Below, in pieces: positions 31,869 to 44,600 of a stretch of DNA of 64,000 bases. The notes under the pieces are model-generated. The model made no database searches, was not told the DNA's origin, and saw only the letters and a program-made list of their open reading frames with translations. Made by a program: the position numbers and the translations under genes. Position 1 is the stretch's first letter. Every line of letters starts with the position of its first letter. Location of the stretch: assembly GCA_022702705.1 (NCBI GenBank), contig CM040433.1, forward strand, positions 18,670,682 through 18,734,681, read 5' to 3'. The stretch comes from Papilionanthe hookeriana x Papilionanthe teres. Its lineage: Eukaryota > Streptophyta > Magnoliopsida > Asparagales > Orchidaceae.

Positions 31869-34800
31869 ATGATTAATCCGTTGTGCTGGAATGTTAGGGG
31901 TATTGCTAGTCCTGGTACCCTTAACAGACTCAAACACTTAATCAGGACCAACAAGTTATGGATTTTTGCCATATTAGAACCATTGGTGAAGAAGAATATC
32001 TCCAAACACACAAAACAGTTTCCTGGATTTAATTGTTTTAGAAACTGCAGTAACAAGATTTGGGTCTTTACTAAATTGTAAGGTTATTGCTGATAACTAT
32101 CAATTCCTTCATTTGCATGTTGAGTTGGAACAATTCTCTGGTTTTGCTACTTTTGTCTATGCTGGATGCACTCTTCATGACAGAACTGCTCTTTGGGATG
32201 CCCTTCTTTGTCTCAGCCAAGCTCACACATGCTGGTTGGTGGGGGGTGATTTTAATTGCATTAGTGATCCTAGTGAGAAGTTGGGGGCGGGACTCCCGAT
32301 CTCCAAACCATGATGAGTTTTTCTCAAAATATTACTAAAGCTGGGCTTTTTGATCCGGGTTTCCTTGGCACTCCATTTACTCCGGAAGAGAGGCAATCCG
32401 CTAGAGAGAATAGATAGGATCCTTGCTAATGACTCGTTGGATGCATTCCTTTCCTATTACCCAAGTTCATCATTTGCACGTAACTACTTCGATCATTCCC
32501 CCTATTAATTAAGATATCCTTTTTCCCAAGAACAGTTTATTCCCTTTCGCATTTCTAAATGTTTGGACCGATCATCCTTCCTTTCTTGAGGTGGTTAAGG
32601 CCGGTTGGACTATTCCAATTGGTTCGATAACAATGCTCTTATAAAGTCTGTGGAGGTTACAAAAGAATGTGGCATATCATTTAAGACAATGGAATAAGCA
32701 TTGCTTTGGTAATATATTTCAACAGGTCAGGGAGGTTGATAACAAAGTCCAATTCCTTGAAGCTACTCAGGACCTGGGAAGGGATAATGGCCAAGAGTTG
32801 ATAAATGCTCAGAATCAGTTGACTCAAGCTTTGGATAGAGAGGAGATGTTTTTGCAGCAGAAAGCCTCTATTAACAAAAAACTTTTTGGTGATAGAAATA
32901 CAAAATTTTTCCATGCTATGATTAAATACAGAAGACAAATAAAAGCTATTCTCAGTATTAAAGATATCGATGGTAGTAGAATTAATGATCCTAATCTCAT
33001 TTCTCAAAGTGCAGTGAAGTATTTTCAGACTCAAATGGCTGCTCAGTCTACTAACCCCTCCTTGTTCTTACCTGATGTGTTCAACACTGACATTGCTTAT
33101 GCTTCTCAACTCCATCTAACTCTTTTACCAGATGTGCAGGAAATTTTATCAGCTCTAAAAAGTATTGATGGGAACAAGACTGCAGGGTCAGATGGTTTTA
33201 GTGCCACCTTCTACTTAAAAGCTTGGGACATTGTTGGTGCTGATCTCTGCCATGCTGTCCACGCTTTTTTCTCTGGAGCTGAGTTACCCAGATATTTTGC
33301 TGCATCTTGTATTGTTCTTATACCTAAAGATCAAAAGAAGTCCTCTTGGACTGATTTTAGGCCTATTTGTCTTACTAACACTCTTACTAAAATCCTTAGT
33401 AAGATTTTGGTTAGTAGAATCCAACCTCATTTAGACAAACTTATCAGTGCTAATCAATCTGCATTTGTACAAGGAAGAAATATTACTGATAATTGTCTTT
33501 TAGCACAAGAATTGCTTCTGGATTTGGATAAACCAGGACACAATCTGATTCTGAAACTTGATCTCAAAAAAGCATATGACTCTATCAGCTGGTCCTTCAT
33601 TGATCTGGTTCTCAAGGCTAGAGGCTTCAACCCTTCCTTCTGCAACCTTATTCAGAAGTGGCTTTCCAGCTCTTTTTATAGTGTGTTGGTTAATGGGGAG
33701 AGCCAGGGCTTCTTTTCTGCTGGTAGGGGCATTAAACAAGGTGACCCTTTGTCCCCTACAATTTTTATATTGGCTTTTGATTATCTATCCAGACTCCTTA
33801 ATTCAGCTCAGGATAATGCTCACCATTTATGTTACAAACATAGTTCTGCCCAGGTCATTAGCCATTTGGCTGATGTCGATGACATTATTCTATTTACCAA
33901 TGGCAGCAAACTTGCCATTAGAAAAACTATGCATTGCTTGGATCATTTCTCTCAAGTTTCATGTCCGGAACTAAATAAACGTAAATGCCAATTCCCGGCG
34001 AGGAAGAACTACAAACATCATAACCGGATTAAAGCCACAACTGGATTCAACTCAGCTGGCTTACCTTTAAGTACTTGGGTGTGCAATTGATAAAAGGTAG
34101 AAAGAAGCAAACTCAATATGATGAGGTGGTTAATAAGATTTCTTCCACTATAAACTGTTGGACTAACAGCTTTCTTTCAAATGGGGGCAGAATAACCTTA
34201 TTAAAAAGCATCCTATCAACCTTCCCTTTATATACAATGCAAATGGTGAGAATGAAGAGAAGTACACAAACAATGCTGGAGTCTATGTTTAACAAATTTT
34301 TGTGGGAGGGACAGTATAAACAACCACACCGGGCTGTGTGGAATAAGCTTTGCAAACCTACCATAGCTGGGGACTCGGGTTTTAAAAGTTTTCAACGGAT
34401 GAATCAGCCTTTTCTACCGTAAACAATAGTTTAAATTTAGACAACGGGATACTATATGGGCTCAGTTCCTTAAAGATAAATATTGTAAAAGGATGCATCC
34501 AGATCTAGTTCAACCTAAAATTGGGGACTCCAAGCATTGGAAAAGTCTGCTAAAGATTAGAGAATTTGCTAATAAGCTATGCTGCTGGGAGGTTGGTGCT
34601 GGACAAATCAGTTTCTGGATGGATAGCTGGCTCCCTGATGGTCCTCTTTCTACCTTACCTGATACTAACTATCATACTAAGATTTCTGAATTCTGGCGCA
34701 GGACAATTGGAATGTAGAGGCACTCGAAAGATGTGGTGGATGAAGAGATTGTACAACAAATTTTGGCTATCCCCATTGACCCGAGCAAACCCGATAAACT

Positions 34801-35750
34801 TTTGATTAAACACCCCCTTCACAATCAGTGAATAATTTTCTTCATAACTCTTTCAATATGTGGATTGTTAACAGTTGGGGCAATTTTATTTGGTCTCCAA
34901 AAATCTCACCTTCCATGTCCTTCTTTAATTGGAGGTTAGCACACAGTTTTCTCCCATTAGATGATATTCTCAAACTAAAAGGGTTGAGAACGGCTTCAAG
35001 ATGTTAGGCTATGTAAATCCGAGGAAGAAACTTTAAACCATCTATTCCTTCAATGTCCTTTTACCTTACGACTTTGGGAGGAGGTGTTACTTCTATTAAA
35101 TCTATTGCATCAAAGACATCATTGGGTCTCCATTGATACTTGCTTGGAATGACTGGAAAAATCAGAAATGGGGTTGTGTTCCTCTTGTTATCAATCTGGT
35201 TTGTTTGGGTGGCTAGAAATCGAGCCAAGTTTGAGGATAAACCTTGCCCCCTAAAAATGTTGTGGCCAACTTGTTTCAATTTTATCAGCAAATTTGCCGC
35301 TAACTCTTCAACCCCTACTCGAAAAGTCTCCTTAGTGCCTTGAGTACCGCCTTCACAGCCTTGGATTAAAATTAATGTGGATGGAAGTTTCACCTCTCGT
35401 TCTTCTTGGGATTGGTCGTTGTGTGCAGGAATCATGTTGGGAAATTGCTTTGGTTCTTTCAATCTCCTTTATTCTCCTCTTCTGCCCTTGAAGCTGAGAT
35501 GAGTGCTGTTCTCTGGGCCATTAAAACTGCTACAGCCTTAAATCATAAACAGATTTGGATTGAATCTGATTCTCAACAAGTTATAAAGATGATGGTGGGT
35601 GAATTCACTCCCCCATGGAATCTGGTTTATTTATATAGAAGAATTTTACTATTATCACTACATCTTAACATCAAATGGTCTCACATTCATAGGGAAGGGA
35701 ATCAACCTGCCAATTGGTTAGCAAAGACTTCTCCTCAAACCATAGTGTAA
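31869..35750 (+). pseudogene. LINE ORF2 (endonuclease, RT, RNase H), broken
   Basis: The endonuclease begins MINPLCWNVRG; after a shift near 32,075 comes WLVGGDFNCISDPSEK (about 32,238). The RT frame is open 32,669-34,090: NKTAGSDGF, then IVLIPK, FRPICLTN, QSAFVQGRNITDN, LKLDLKKAYDS, GIKQGDPLSP. The catalytic box reads HLADVDDIILF where F-A-D-D is usual; both Asp are kept. A zinc-ribbon-like region at about 34,860-35,060 is broken. RNase H at about 35,370-35,750 keeps INVDGSF, ALEAEMSAV, IWIESDSQQV and HREGNQPANWLAK. Multiple shifts and stops make it inactive. Confidence 0.88.
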
Positions 35751-35872
35751 TCTTTTCCTTTTTGCCTGCTAAGCCTTTAAGGCAGTTACTTTTGGGGGAC
35801 TCTCTTCACCTCCCTTTCATTAGATGTACCTAATCTTTTCTCATTAATGAAGGTTTTCCTGTTTTGCTAAAA

Positions 35873-37419
35873 ATATATATATATATATATTCAAATTTAA
35901 TTAACTAATAACTTTTACTAAAAGAAAGTAAACAATAAGCAGGAAAGTAAAGTAAGCAGTAATTTAATGCAATTATAAAAATGACTTTCTCCTTTTTCAA
36001 CTAATCCAAGAATTATAGATTAATTATCTTTTGTAGGGAATTAATATTATAGTACTGTGTCAAATAGAAGCATTCCTATTTTTTACCCTTTGGTCCAGGT
36101 GCAAAGAACATTGACTAATCTATAGTTAGGCTCAGGAATTGTTATTAGTAGAATGGGTAAATCTAGGCTCATACTACTAGATGTCCAAGGGTGGCTATGG
36201 TAGGCCCTACCAGTGACACGTTACCTTTCTATAAACCAAATTATTAGAATTTAGTCTGTCACTCTAAAAACTAATTAATTCTACGCCCAATAAATAATAT
36301 ATTCCTATTTATTTGCACTTCACCTTAAATAATCCGCGTAAAGCCTTCGATTACCTTAAGGATTCATGTGATATCTACTAGTTAATAATTTATCTCCGGA
36401 TATGTCTCAAAATTCTTCAACACTTTTTAACAAATTAAATGGCCAATTTAAAAAGTAAACTAAGATTAGATATTAATATCATCACAATATTTTAAAATAT
36501 TTTATATTTAATTCTCCTACGAAATTTAATTAATTTATAATCTTTTCATAGTTGAAAGGAGAAAGATAACTAACTACTCAGAACTCATTTAAATAACATA
36601 ATTAAACATATTTATTAAACTTTAAACCAAAGTACAAATACTTATCTGAAGTGTTCCTTCAAGAGCTCCGCTGACTTCTACTGACTCCAACACAATGATG
36701 AAAGACTCCAACAGCAATTACACACAATGAACACTCAAAATAAACTCACTAGATATAAAATAAAGTGGCACCCTAAATATGTAAGAGACTAAATTAAACT
36801 AGAATAGGCTAAAATGGGTATGTGTACTAAGAGGGTGGGTTTTGGTGCAATTTTCTCTGTAAAATGGGCTCCTATTTATAGAGCTCTGAATTTGACCAGA
36901 GGTTACTTAAGGCACCCGTTCAAAGTTCGTCCAAATTCAATTTATCTTCTAGAAGGTAACCGTCGCGCCTAGGCACCGGGATCTGGCGCCTAGGCGCAGG
37001 ACTCCGTGACCAGGTCGTTCACACCTCTTCACTTTGGGTCGCACCTATTTACGATCCAGACTGTTTCCTTGTGTCCAAATACATTGTATCACATGTCCTA
37101 TATATTAGGAGTAACCTCCAGTCTTCTAGAGGCTCCAATAACCGCTTAACACCATCAAAATAATTGCCCAAAGCCATAAAAAAACTTAACAGCATCTGTA
37201 TTGAACTGGTGCTTAGGCGCCGGACTCTAGCACCTAGGCGCTGGACCAATAATTCCAAAAATTGCTCCATAAGCTCCATTTTTGCTCTTTTTTTCCTTCT
37301 TGGGCTCTTTTTAATCATCTACATCCAAAAACATAAAAATAACTTTCATTAAAGCATAATATTCTTAAGAATTAAATCATAAATAAGATATAAAAATGGG
37401 TATTTTTTTAAGTGGATAA
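35873..37419 (-). repeat. 3' LTR of the Athila element, right part (contains U3)
   Basis: Continues the LTR after the LINE; 35,891-37,419 aligns to 47,736-49,274. The inner end reads TAA where the right LTR has TCA. It contains two palindrome pairs at 36,965-36,997 and 37,208-37,243, within about 450 bp of the LTR start on the element strand. Confidence 0.88.
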
Positions 37420-37458
37420 AATTCCCTCAAACTTAAACGTTACTTGTCCTCAAGTAAC
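37420..37458 (-). other. Polypurine tract and stem-loop
   Basis: Minus strand AAGTTTGAGGGAATT adjoins the LTR. 37,439-37,458 is GTTACTTG-TCCT-CAAGTAAC with a perfect 8-bp stem. It is the counterpart of 3,090-3,128, with a compensating base pair change at the stem base (AT to GC). Confidence 0.8.
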
Positions 37459-38742
37459 TCTTTTAATTACATAAAAGAAATAAATAACATTTGGAATGAA
37501 GTTAAAATATTTAAGATTCGTGATAGTTTTTGGTTTTAAAAATACTTTAGCAAATCATTAACTAAATTTCACTAATTAAGCTTAATTTTAAGAATTAAAG
37601 AACATTTAACTACCAAATTATAAGACTTCCAATTTTTCATTTATTTCAAGAATAATTGTAGTTTATCATATCAAGGTCACATAGAATATTTACAAGAAAA
37701 AGATTTTCATGAAATATTTTTTAGTAAAAATATATGTACATAGAAATTAAGTTTAAAATGTAATCAGTTTTCTTACTATAAGATAATTCAAGTGAAGCCA
37801 ATTTTTGATTAGACATTTCCTCAAGTTTCTCCTCACCCTTTTTTTCTTCTTTTTTTTTAAGTGAGGATTACTATTTTTGGATAGCCTGTTAATGATTTTG
37901 AACTTCACTATTCTTAACTTATTTTCAAAAACTTATACATTCTTACTTAATAAATATGACATTAATAATTTATTAATTTTCAAAATTTATTTCAATCTTT
38001 TCTTTTTCAAGCAATAATCTTGATTCCTTAGTATTTCAAAAAATACAATTCTCTTTACTATAAATAGAAAAATTTTCATCTTATTATTCATTAAGCTAAA
38101 TAATTCTATTCTTAAAATCAACCAAAATTTTTGAAATTTTAGTTAAGTTTACTAAATTATTTATAAATTCAAAAATTTAGGTATTCTTAAATAGATTTTT
38201 CATTCCTTATGTTATGTTAATATATTTTTAAAGAAAATATTTGTCTTTAAGGACAAATAATATTTAAATTTGATAAATATTTTCCCTCCCCCAAACTTCA
38301 GCTTTAGTATAAATATGAATTATGAAATTTTCTAAAACATGAGAGAAAGAAATAAACAGGAATTAATCTAAGTATAACAATGACGTAGTAAGGAAAATTT
38401 ATACTCTACTTCTACACATGCTTCAATATGAATATAAGAGAAATAATTAAGCATATATAAAAAAGTTTTGCAGAGCAGGAGTTAATTTCTAAAAAAAATT
38501 TATTTTAGAACATGCAAATTTATTAACTATTCATGAACACTAAATAGTAGGCTGAAATAGAAATAAACTTTTATAGAAATTCATTCACATCTCAGTCTTA
38601 AACACACATCAGATAATTTAAAAATAGTTTTAACATAAAAATTTCACAACAAATCTAACAAATAACATCACAATAAATAGTACAAGAAATAAGAAAACAC
38701 TTTAAAAATAGAATCAATAATCTCTAGAGATAAGTCAAGCTA
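37459..38742 (-). other. 3' untranslated internal region of the Athila element
   Basis: AT-rich, no ORF. Similar in layout to 3,129-4,530. Confidence 0.55.
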
Positions 38743-39900
38743 TTAATCACTGTCTGTAGCTTCATCATCATCATCACCAAAAGAGAACTCCATATCCTTA
38801 TGATCAACATAGGGTGAAAATCTAGGACAAGTAGGGAACTGAACATCATGCTCACCCTTCAGAAATCTCACTAAAGACTCTGAATATTCAGCATCGTAAT
38901 CACTCTTTCTTTGTGTATACTCAGAAAGATGATCAATCTTCTTATCTATGGTATCTACTCTACAGTGAGTTAAGAATAACTCATGTTGTTGCTCTATGAA
39001 CTGATCATGCATGGTTTCCCAAAATCTAGATGATGGCTCAGCAGAAGTAGATGGTCTAGAAGTAGAAGCTCTACCTGAATTAGGTAATGAACCATCAGGT
39101 GCAGTAGAACTCATTCCTCATAGTCGATCATAAATGCTGACACTCTCTCTTCCTATAGGCTTCGTCTACTTAAGCTTTTCTTCAGAAAGCTCAGCAACTA
39201 CTCCAGCTCTTTGACAAAGAGAATATATCAGTGATGGAAAACCAAGTCCAATATATGTGCTTGAACGAGCAGTAGCCTCCACAGAATCAAAAATAATGCT
39301 CCCTACATCAATAAACTTCTTCTCTTGAATGCAGTAGTTTAGTATAGCTCTATCTCTGGTAACTTCACTCAGATAATTGGATGGAAAGAGACGAGCAGAA
39401 ATAAAGTAGTGTCATGCCTTGGAAACACCATTAAGCTTAGAAGATGAAAAATTTACCCTTTCTCCATTCCGAGTCTTTCAGACTCCAGTACTATCAGTCG
39501 GGTAGGCAATGATCATGTCCAAATCTTCCTCAAATGGAGATAAACATGAGTAATAACACTCAATGTTTGGCGACAGGCCATAGAAAATATTGATGCGTTC
39601 AGGAATGAATCCCACTCCAACTCCTCGAATGAAAATCTTGTATTCCTCCGCATCCACGAAATTAGCATAAAACTCTCTAACCACCGGGATAACGGTAAAA
39701 GCAGTGAAATAGAAAAATCGTCTCCAGTTGAGTGCAACGATTGTCTCCTCAATTCTTCCTCCAGGATTACAGAAACTTCGCTCTGAGATAAACTTCTGAG
39801 CCGTAGTAAAATCATTATATCGGAAGTGTGCAGCAGCAGTGACGAACTTGCTACGATCAAAGTTTTCTCGTTCCTTTCCTCGCTTAGATTTGGGTGCCAT
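38743..39900 (-). pseudogene. Athila downstream ORF with the putative plant transposon protein domain, broken
   Basis: Starts MAPKSKRGKERENFDRSKF at 39,900. The central part (NWRRFFYFTAFTVIPVVREF, YANFVDAEEYKIFIRGV, then GFIPERINIFYGL) is the domain found in many plant Athila-like ORFs (PF20167 type). It breaks at 39,478 (TGA) and again near 39,415 (TGG to TGA), after which HYFISARLFPSN and GLGFPSLIYSLCQRAGV are readable, followed by a Ser/Thr-rich and acidic C-terminus (38,743-39,114, FGDDDDEATDSD). It lies downstream of pol where env-like ORFs of Athila sit; no membrane or signal segment seen. Function unknown. Confidence 0.75.
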
Positions 39901-40682
39901 CTAAACGTGAAAGAAAAAGCGAAATAACTTCAACGAATCTAGGAAAATAAACGAATTTAAGCTTTTCAAACTTGAAATAGCTTAAACAACCATGAATTTG
40001 ATCATAAAAAAATCAAAAATTTTCTCAAAATTTCGGTTTTTCTTAATGAGAGCAAAATCCATGGTAAAATAAAGAATAATGAGTTTAGAATGTAGATCTA
40101 ACCTCGAGATGAAGAAATCGGGTGATTTCAAGCCCAAAAACTTGAAAATCTGGTATTTTCATGAAAATACTTTGGAGAAGGAAGCTTAGGCGTCAAAAAT
40201 GGCGTGGGGGATTTAAGAAGATGAGTTTTCGGGTTCAGGCCGAACCGGCGCTTAGGCGCCGAATTCTGGCGCCTAGGCGCCAGACTCGCCTTTCCAAAAA
40301 TTCGATTTAAATTAAATATTTTCAACCAAATCTTATCAAATTCGACTCCTAATTACTCTTATGAGAGTATTAATCCATTTTATAACCTCCAAATATTTTT
40401 ACAATCAATTTAAAATGATAGCATAGATCCACATAAATGTATCCAAATTCTTCAATTCAAAATCCTAATATCCATTCCAAATTCAACAATCTTCAGTACA
40501 AGACTTGTATCAAGGTTCATCGTTTTATAAATAACACAATCAACAACATATTAAAAGCAAACATTCAAATCCAACAACACACATTGAACAATTTAAGCAA
40601 ATACACACATTAGATATTCAACACACTAAAACAAGACTCAATCACACCTAAAACACACATAGAATCTATTTAACACCGATCT

Positions 40683-41087
40683 TCAATTTCCATCTTTTTC
40701 GCAATGAAGTTCGCTAGGATCGAAGAGAAAGAACACCAACGCCCTTGGAAATTCCAAAGCCGTCTTTTCATCAATCCATTTGTTCTTATCGTACATTTCT
40801 ACTTGAGCGTCTTGATAGGCAGCCATGTGATCAGATTGAAGTTTGGTTTGCCATTCCAAGTGTTCATATTGGTGATACATCTCATGGAGACGATTACCAA
40901 TACTTTGAAGTTCCGCTTCAATCTTATCCATTCGACTAAACATTTTCTCCAAACTAACAACAATAAAACCATTAAAATAAGGCTGAGGATCTTTAGGAGA
41001 TTTGTCTCTTTCCTCATTTCCATGATTTCCTCTATCCATGGCCTCCAAATCCTTCCTAACTCCTCCAAAATGAATTGTTCTGGTCAA
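40683..41087 (-). CDS. Small ORF downstream of pol in the Athila element
   Basis: 134 codons, open. Charged N-terminus (RGNHGNEERDKSPKDPQP), then a heptad-like stretch (LEKMFSRMDKIEAELQSIG, then NRLHEMYHQYEHLEWQTKL) suggesting a coiled coil. Not recognised. It lies between pol and the transposon-domain ORF on the same strand, with a palindrome cluster 100-180 bp upstream (41,188-41,264). It may be the remains of a longer protein. Confidence 0.4.
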   Translation of the reverse strand: MTRTIHFGGVRKDLEAMDRGNHGNEERDKSPKDPQPYFNGFIVVSLEKMFSRMDKIEAELQSIGNRLHEMYHQYEHLEWQTKLQSDHMAAYQDAQVEMYDKNKWIDEKTALEFPRALVFFLFDPSELHCEKDGN

Positions 41088-41592
41088 AATTAGTGTGTCT
41101 ATGGGATTGGGGACGAAAAATAGGCTATAAATAAAGAGATTTCGTGTGAAAAACTGAAGAAATTTGATTTTTCCATGATCTGTAACCGCGACGCTTAGAC
41201 GCCGGATTCATCGATATGCCAGTTATTCTGGCGCTTAGGCGCGAACTTTTTGCGCCTAGGCACCGGAACCTCGATCGACTCCGATTTGCCTATCGTCAAA
41301 TTTTGCAAAGTTTCGGTCATAAAAATAGGTCTAATAAATGAATATGATCAACACACAAACAAAAATACGAAAAATTCAAATCACAAACAATCACAAACGA
41401 AGGTTAACTTGATCTCCTTTTTACTCACATTTGTCATGGAGTGGTCCAAGTCCAATTTTTATATACTTCAAGAAAATGTTTAGTTTAAGCCAATACAGAC
41501 TTGTTAGTCTTCTTTTCCAGAAGTTATATACAAATTTAGTCAAAACCAAGGCATAACCTTACAGCGATAATTAAACTCAAACTAATAAATAT

Positions 41593-41626
41593 GGGTTGCC
41601 TCCCAGAAAGAACTTGGTTTAACGTC
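41593..41626 (-). other. Conserved post-pol block of Athila elements
   Basis: Minus strand GACGTTAAACCAAG followed by GGGAGGCAACCC just after the end of pol. The same block, slightly altered, is at 14,950-14,983 in the deleted remnant. A GTTAAAC...GGGAGGCAACCC block is common in plant Athila-type elements. Confidence 0.65.
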
Positions 41627-41647
41627 ATCAGCCCGACCTAATTAATT

Positions 41648-44600
41648 GAATTAATCGGGTAGACTCAGTTCATAAGCCTCTTTGTAATTTAATTTCATTT
41701 TTCCCATATAAGGCTTCAGTCTTAATTCGTTAACTTTAAATACTTGTCCAATTTTGGGATCTTTAATATCCACAGCTCCATAAGGGTATACTTTCTCAAT
41801 TATAAACGGTCTCATTCATTTAGATTTTAATTTTCCAGGGAAAAGTTTTAAACGACCATTAAATAATAATACTTCTTGTCTAGGCTCGAATATTTTCCTT
41901 GAAATCATTTTGTCATGTAATTTCTTCATTCTTTCCTTATAAATTTTTACATTTTCATAGGATTCATTTCTTATCTCTTCCATTTCATTTTGTTGTAATA
42001 ATCTTTTTTCTCCCACAGTATTCAAATTATAATTGAACTCCTTTATCGCATAATAAGCTTTATGCTCCAGTTCAACAGGTAAGTGACAATGTTTACCATA
42101 AATTAACTGATAAGGTAACATTCTGATAGGTGTCTTATAAGTTATTCTATAAGCACATAATGCAGAATCAAGTCTATCAACTCAGTAAGTTCTTTTAGGA
42201 TTAACAGTCTTTTCCAATATTCTTTTAATTTCTCTGTTTGATACTTTAGTCATTCCACTTGTTTGAGGAAGATAAGCAGTTGCAATTCTATGCTTAATTC
42301 TGAATTTTTCCAGCAATGATTGATTTCTTATATTTCTGAAATGACTTCACCCATCTGTGATAATTATCCTAGGCATTTCAAATCTTGTAAAAATCATTTT
42401 CTTTAAAAATTTTGAAACACTTTTAGAATCACATTTCGGCAAAGCTACAGCTTTGATCGACTTTGAAACATAATCAACTGCTAATAAAATATAAATCTTT
42501 CCAGATGATGGTACGAAAGGTCCCATAAAGTCTATACCCCATACATCGAAAATTTTGATTTCGAGTATAAATTTTAGAGGCATTTCATCTTTTCTGGATA
42601 TATTTCCCATTCTTTGACATCGATCACAAGTTTTCACATAATGTCCAATATCTTTAAATAAAGTAGGCCAATAAAATCCAAAATTTAAAATTTTTAAATG
42701 TATTTTTATCCACTCCAAAGTGTCCTCCAAATTCAGAATCGTGAAATTTTTGAATAATAGCAAAAGTTTCTTCATAAGTTACACATCTTCAAATCACAGA
42801 ATCTCTTCCTATTTTAAATAAATGAGGATCTTCCCAAATATATGATTTACAATCATACTTGAATTTCTTAATATATTTACTATTCATCCCATATGGTAAA
42901 ATATTTCTAACCAAGTAGTTAACTATATCTGCATACCACGGTATTTGTAATCCTTGAATGACATATAATTGCTCATCCGAGAATTTTTCATTTATAATTT
43001 CTTCATAAATCTTCTCATTATTGTTTTTTATTGTTGATAAATGATCAACAATTTGGTTGTCAGTCCCTCTTCTGTTTACTATTTCAAAATCAAATTCTTG
43101 CAAAAGTAAAACCCATCTGATCAATCTAGATTTGGCATCCTTTTTAGATATTAAATACTTAATAGCATAATGATCAGTGTGTATGATACATTTTGTTCCA
43201 AGAAGATATGGTCTAAATTTATCAAAGGCATACACTATTGCTAACAGCTCTTTTTCAGTAGTTGTGTAATTTATTTGAGTTTCATTAAGAGTTTTGCTAG
43301 CATAATATATAACTTTGAAAATCTTCTCATATTTTTGTTCTAATACAGCTCTGATTGCATAATCACTTGCATCACACATTAATTCAAAAGGTTTATTCCA
43401 ATCAGGTGCAACAATGACAGGTGCAGTGATTTCTTTTAGAATATTGAACGCATTCAGACAATCTTCATTGAATATAAATTTAGCTTCTTTTTCCAATAAA
43501 TGGCAAAGAGGTTTAGCAATTTTAGAAAAATCATTTATATATCTTTTATAAAATCCAGCATGACCCAGAAAACGTCTTACATCAGTAATGGTAGTAGGTG
43601 GTTTCAATTCAACAATAATTTTCACTTTTGCTTGATCAACTTCCATCCCTATTTGTGAAACTTTATGTCCAAGTACAATGTCTTCTGTAACCATAAATTA
43701 ACATTTTTCCCAGTTTAGAACTAAATTTGTTTCTTCACATCTCTTGAAAATGTTCGTTATATTTTCCAAGCAAGATTCAAAAGAAGTTCCAAAAACTGAA
43801 AAATCGTCCATGAATACTTCAATTCCTTTATCAATCAAATCACAAAATATTGACATCATACATCTTTGAAAAGTTACAGGTGCATTGCAAAAACTGAAAG
43901 GCATTCTTCTAAAGGCAAATGTTCCATAAGGACTAGTAAATGTTGTCTTTTCTTGATCCTCAGGAGCAACATGTAATTGATGATAACCAAAATATCCATC
44001 CAGAAATTAGAAATATGAATATCCAGCAAGTTTATCCAATATTTGATCCAAGAAAGGTAAAAGAAAATGATCTTTTCTAGTGGCGTTGTTTAATTTTTGA
44101 TAATCAATGCAAATTCACCATTCAGTAACTTGTCTTGTTGGAATTAATTCATTTTTTTCATTAGCAATGACAGTTACTCCTCCTTTCTTCGGAACACAAT
44201 GAATAGGACTTACCCATTGGCTATCCGAAATAGGATAAATAATTCCAGCATCTAACCATTTCAAAATTTCTTTCTTAACAACCTCTTTCATAATTGGATT
44301 TAATCTTCTTTGAGATTCAATAGTAGGTTTAAAATTTTTTTCCATTAAAATTCTATGCATTCAGATTGAAGGGCTTATTCCTTTTATATCTACAATAGTC
44401 CAACCAAAAGCTTTCTTATAACTCTTCATAACTCTAATTAATTTTTCTTCTTGATCTTTGCTTAGTTCTGAAGATCTAATTACAGGTAAAGTTAATGAAT
44501 CTTCGAGAAATGCATACTTTAAATGCGTAGATAACATTTTAAATTCCAGTTCGTGGGATTTTTCAATTGAGGGTAATAATATCTCTTTTGTAGTTGTGTC

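Larger units (their letters stand above)
30134..35872 (+). mobile_element. L1-type LINE inserted in the LTR microsatellite (5.7 kb)
   Basis: ORF1 with DUF4283 and a zinc knuckle, ORF2 with endonuclease, RT and RNase H, and a 3' end TTTTGCTAAAAA. The target duplication is (TA)n followed by TTCAAATTTA, ending at 30,133 on the left and 35,899 on the right. The right LTR of the host element shows the uninterrupted site at about 47,735. Nearly full length, since it begins just before the ORF1 ATG. Confidence 0.92.

Noticed and set aside
38743..39900. Envelope gene of the Athila element
   Set aside because: The position fits, but there is no signal peptide, membrane segment or envelope motif; the domain is the plant transposon type.
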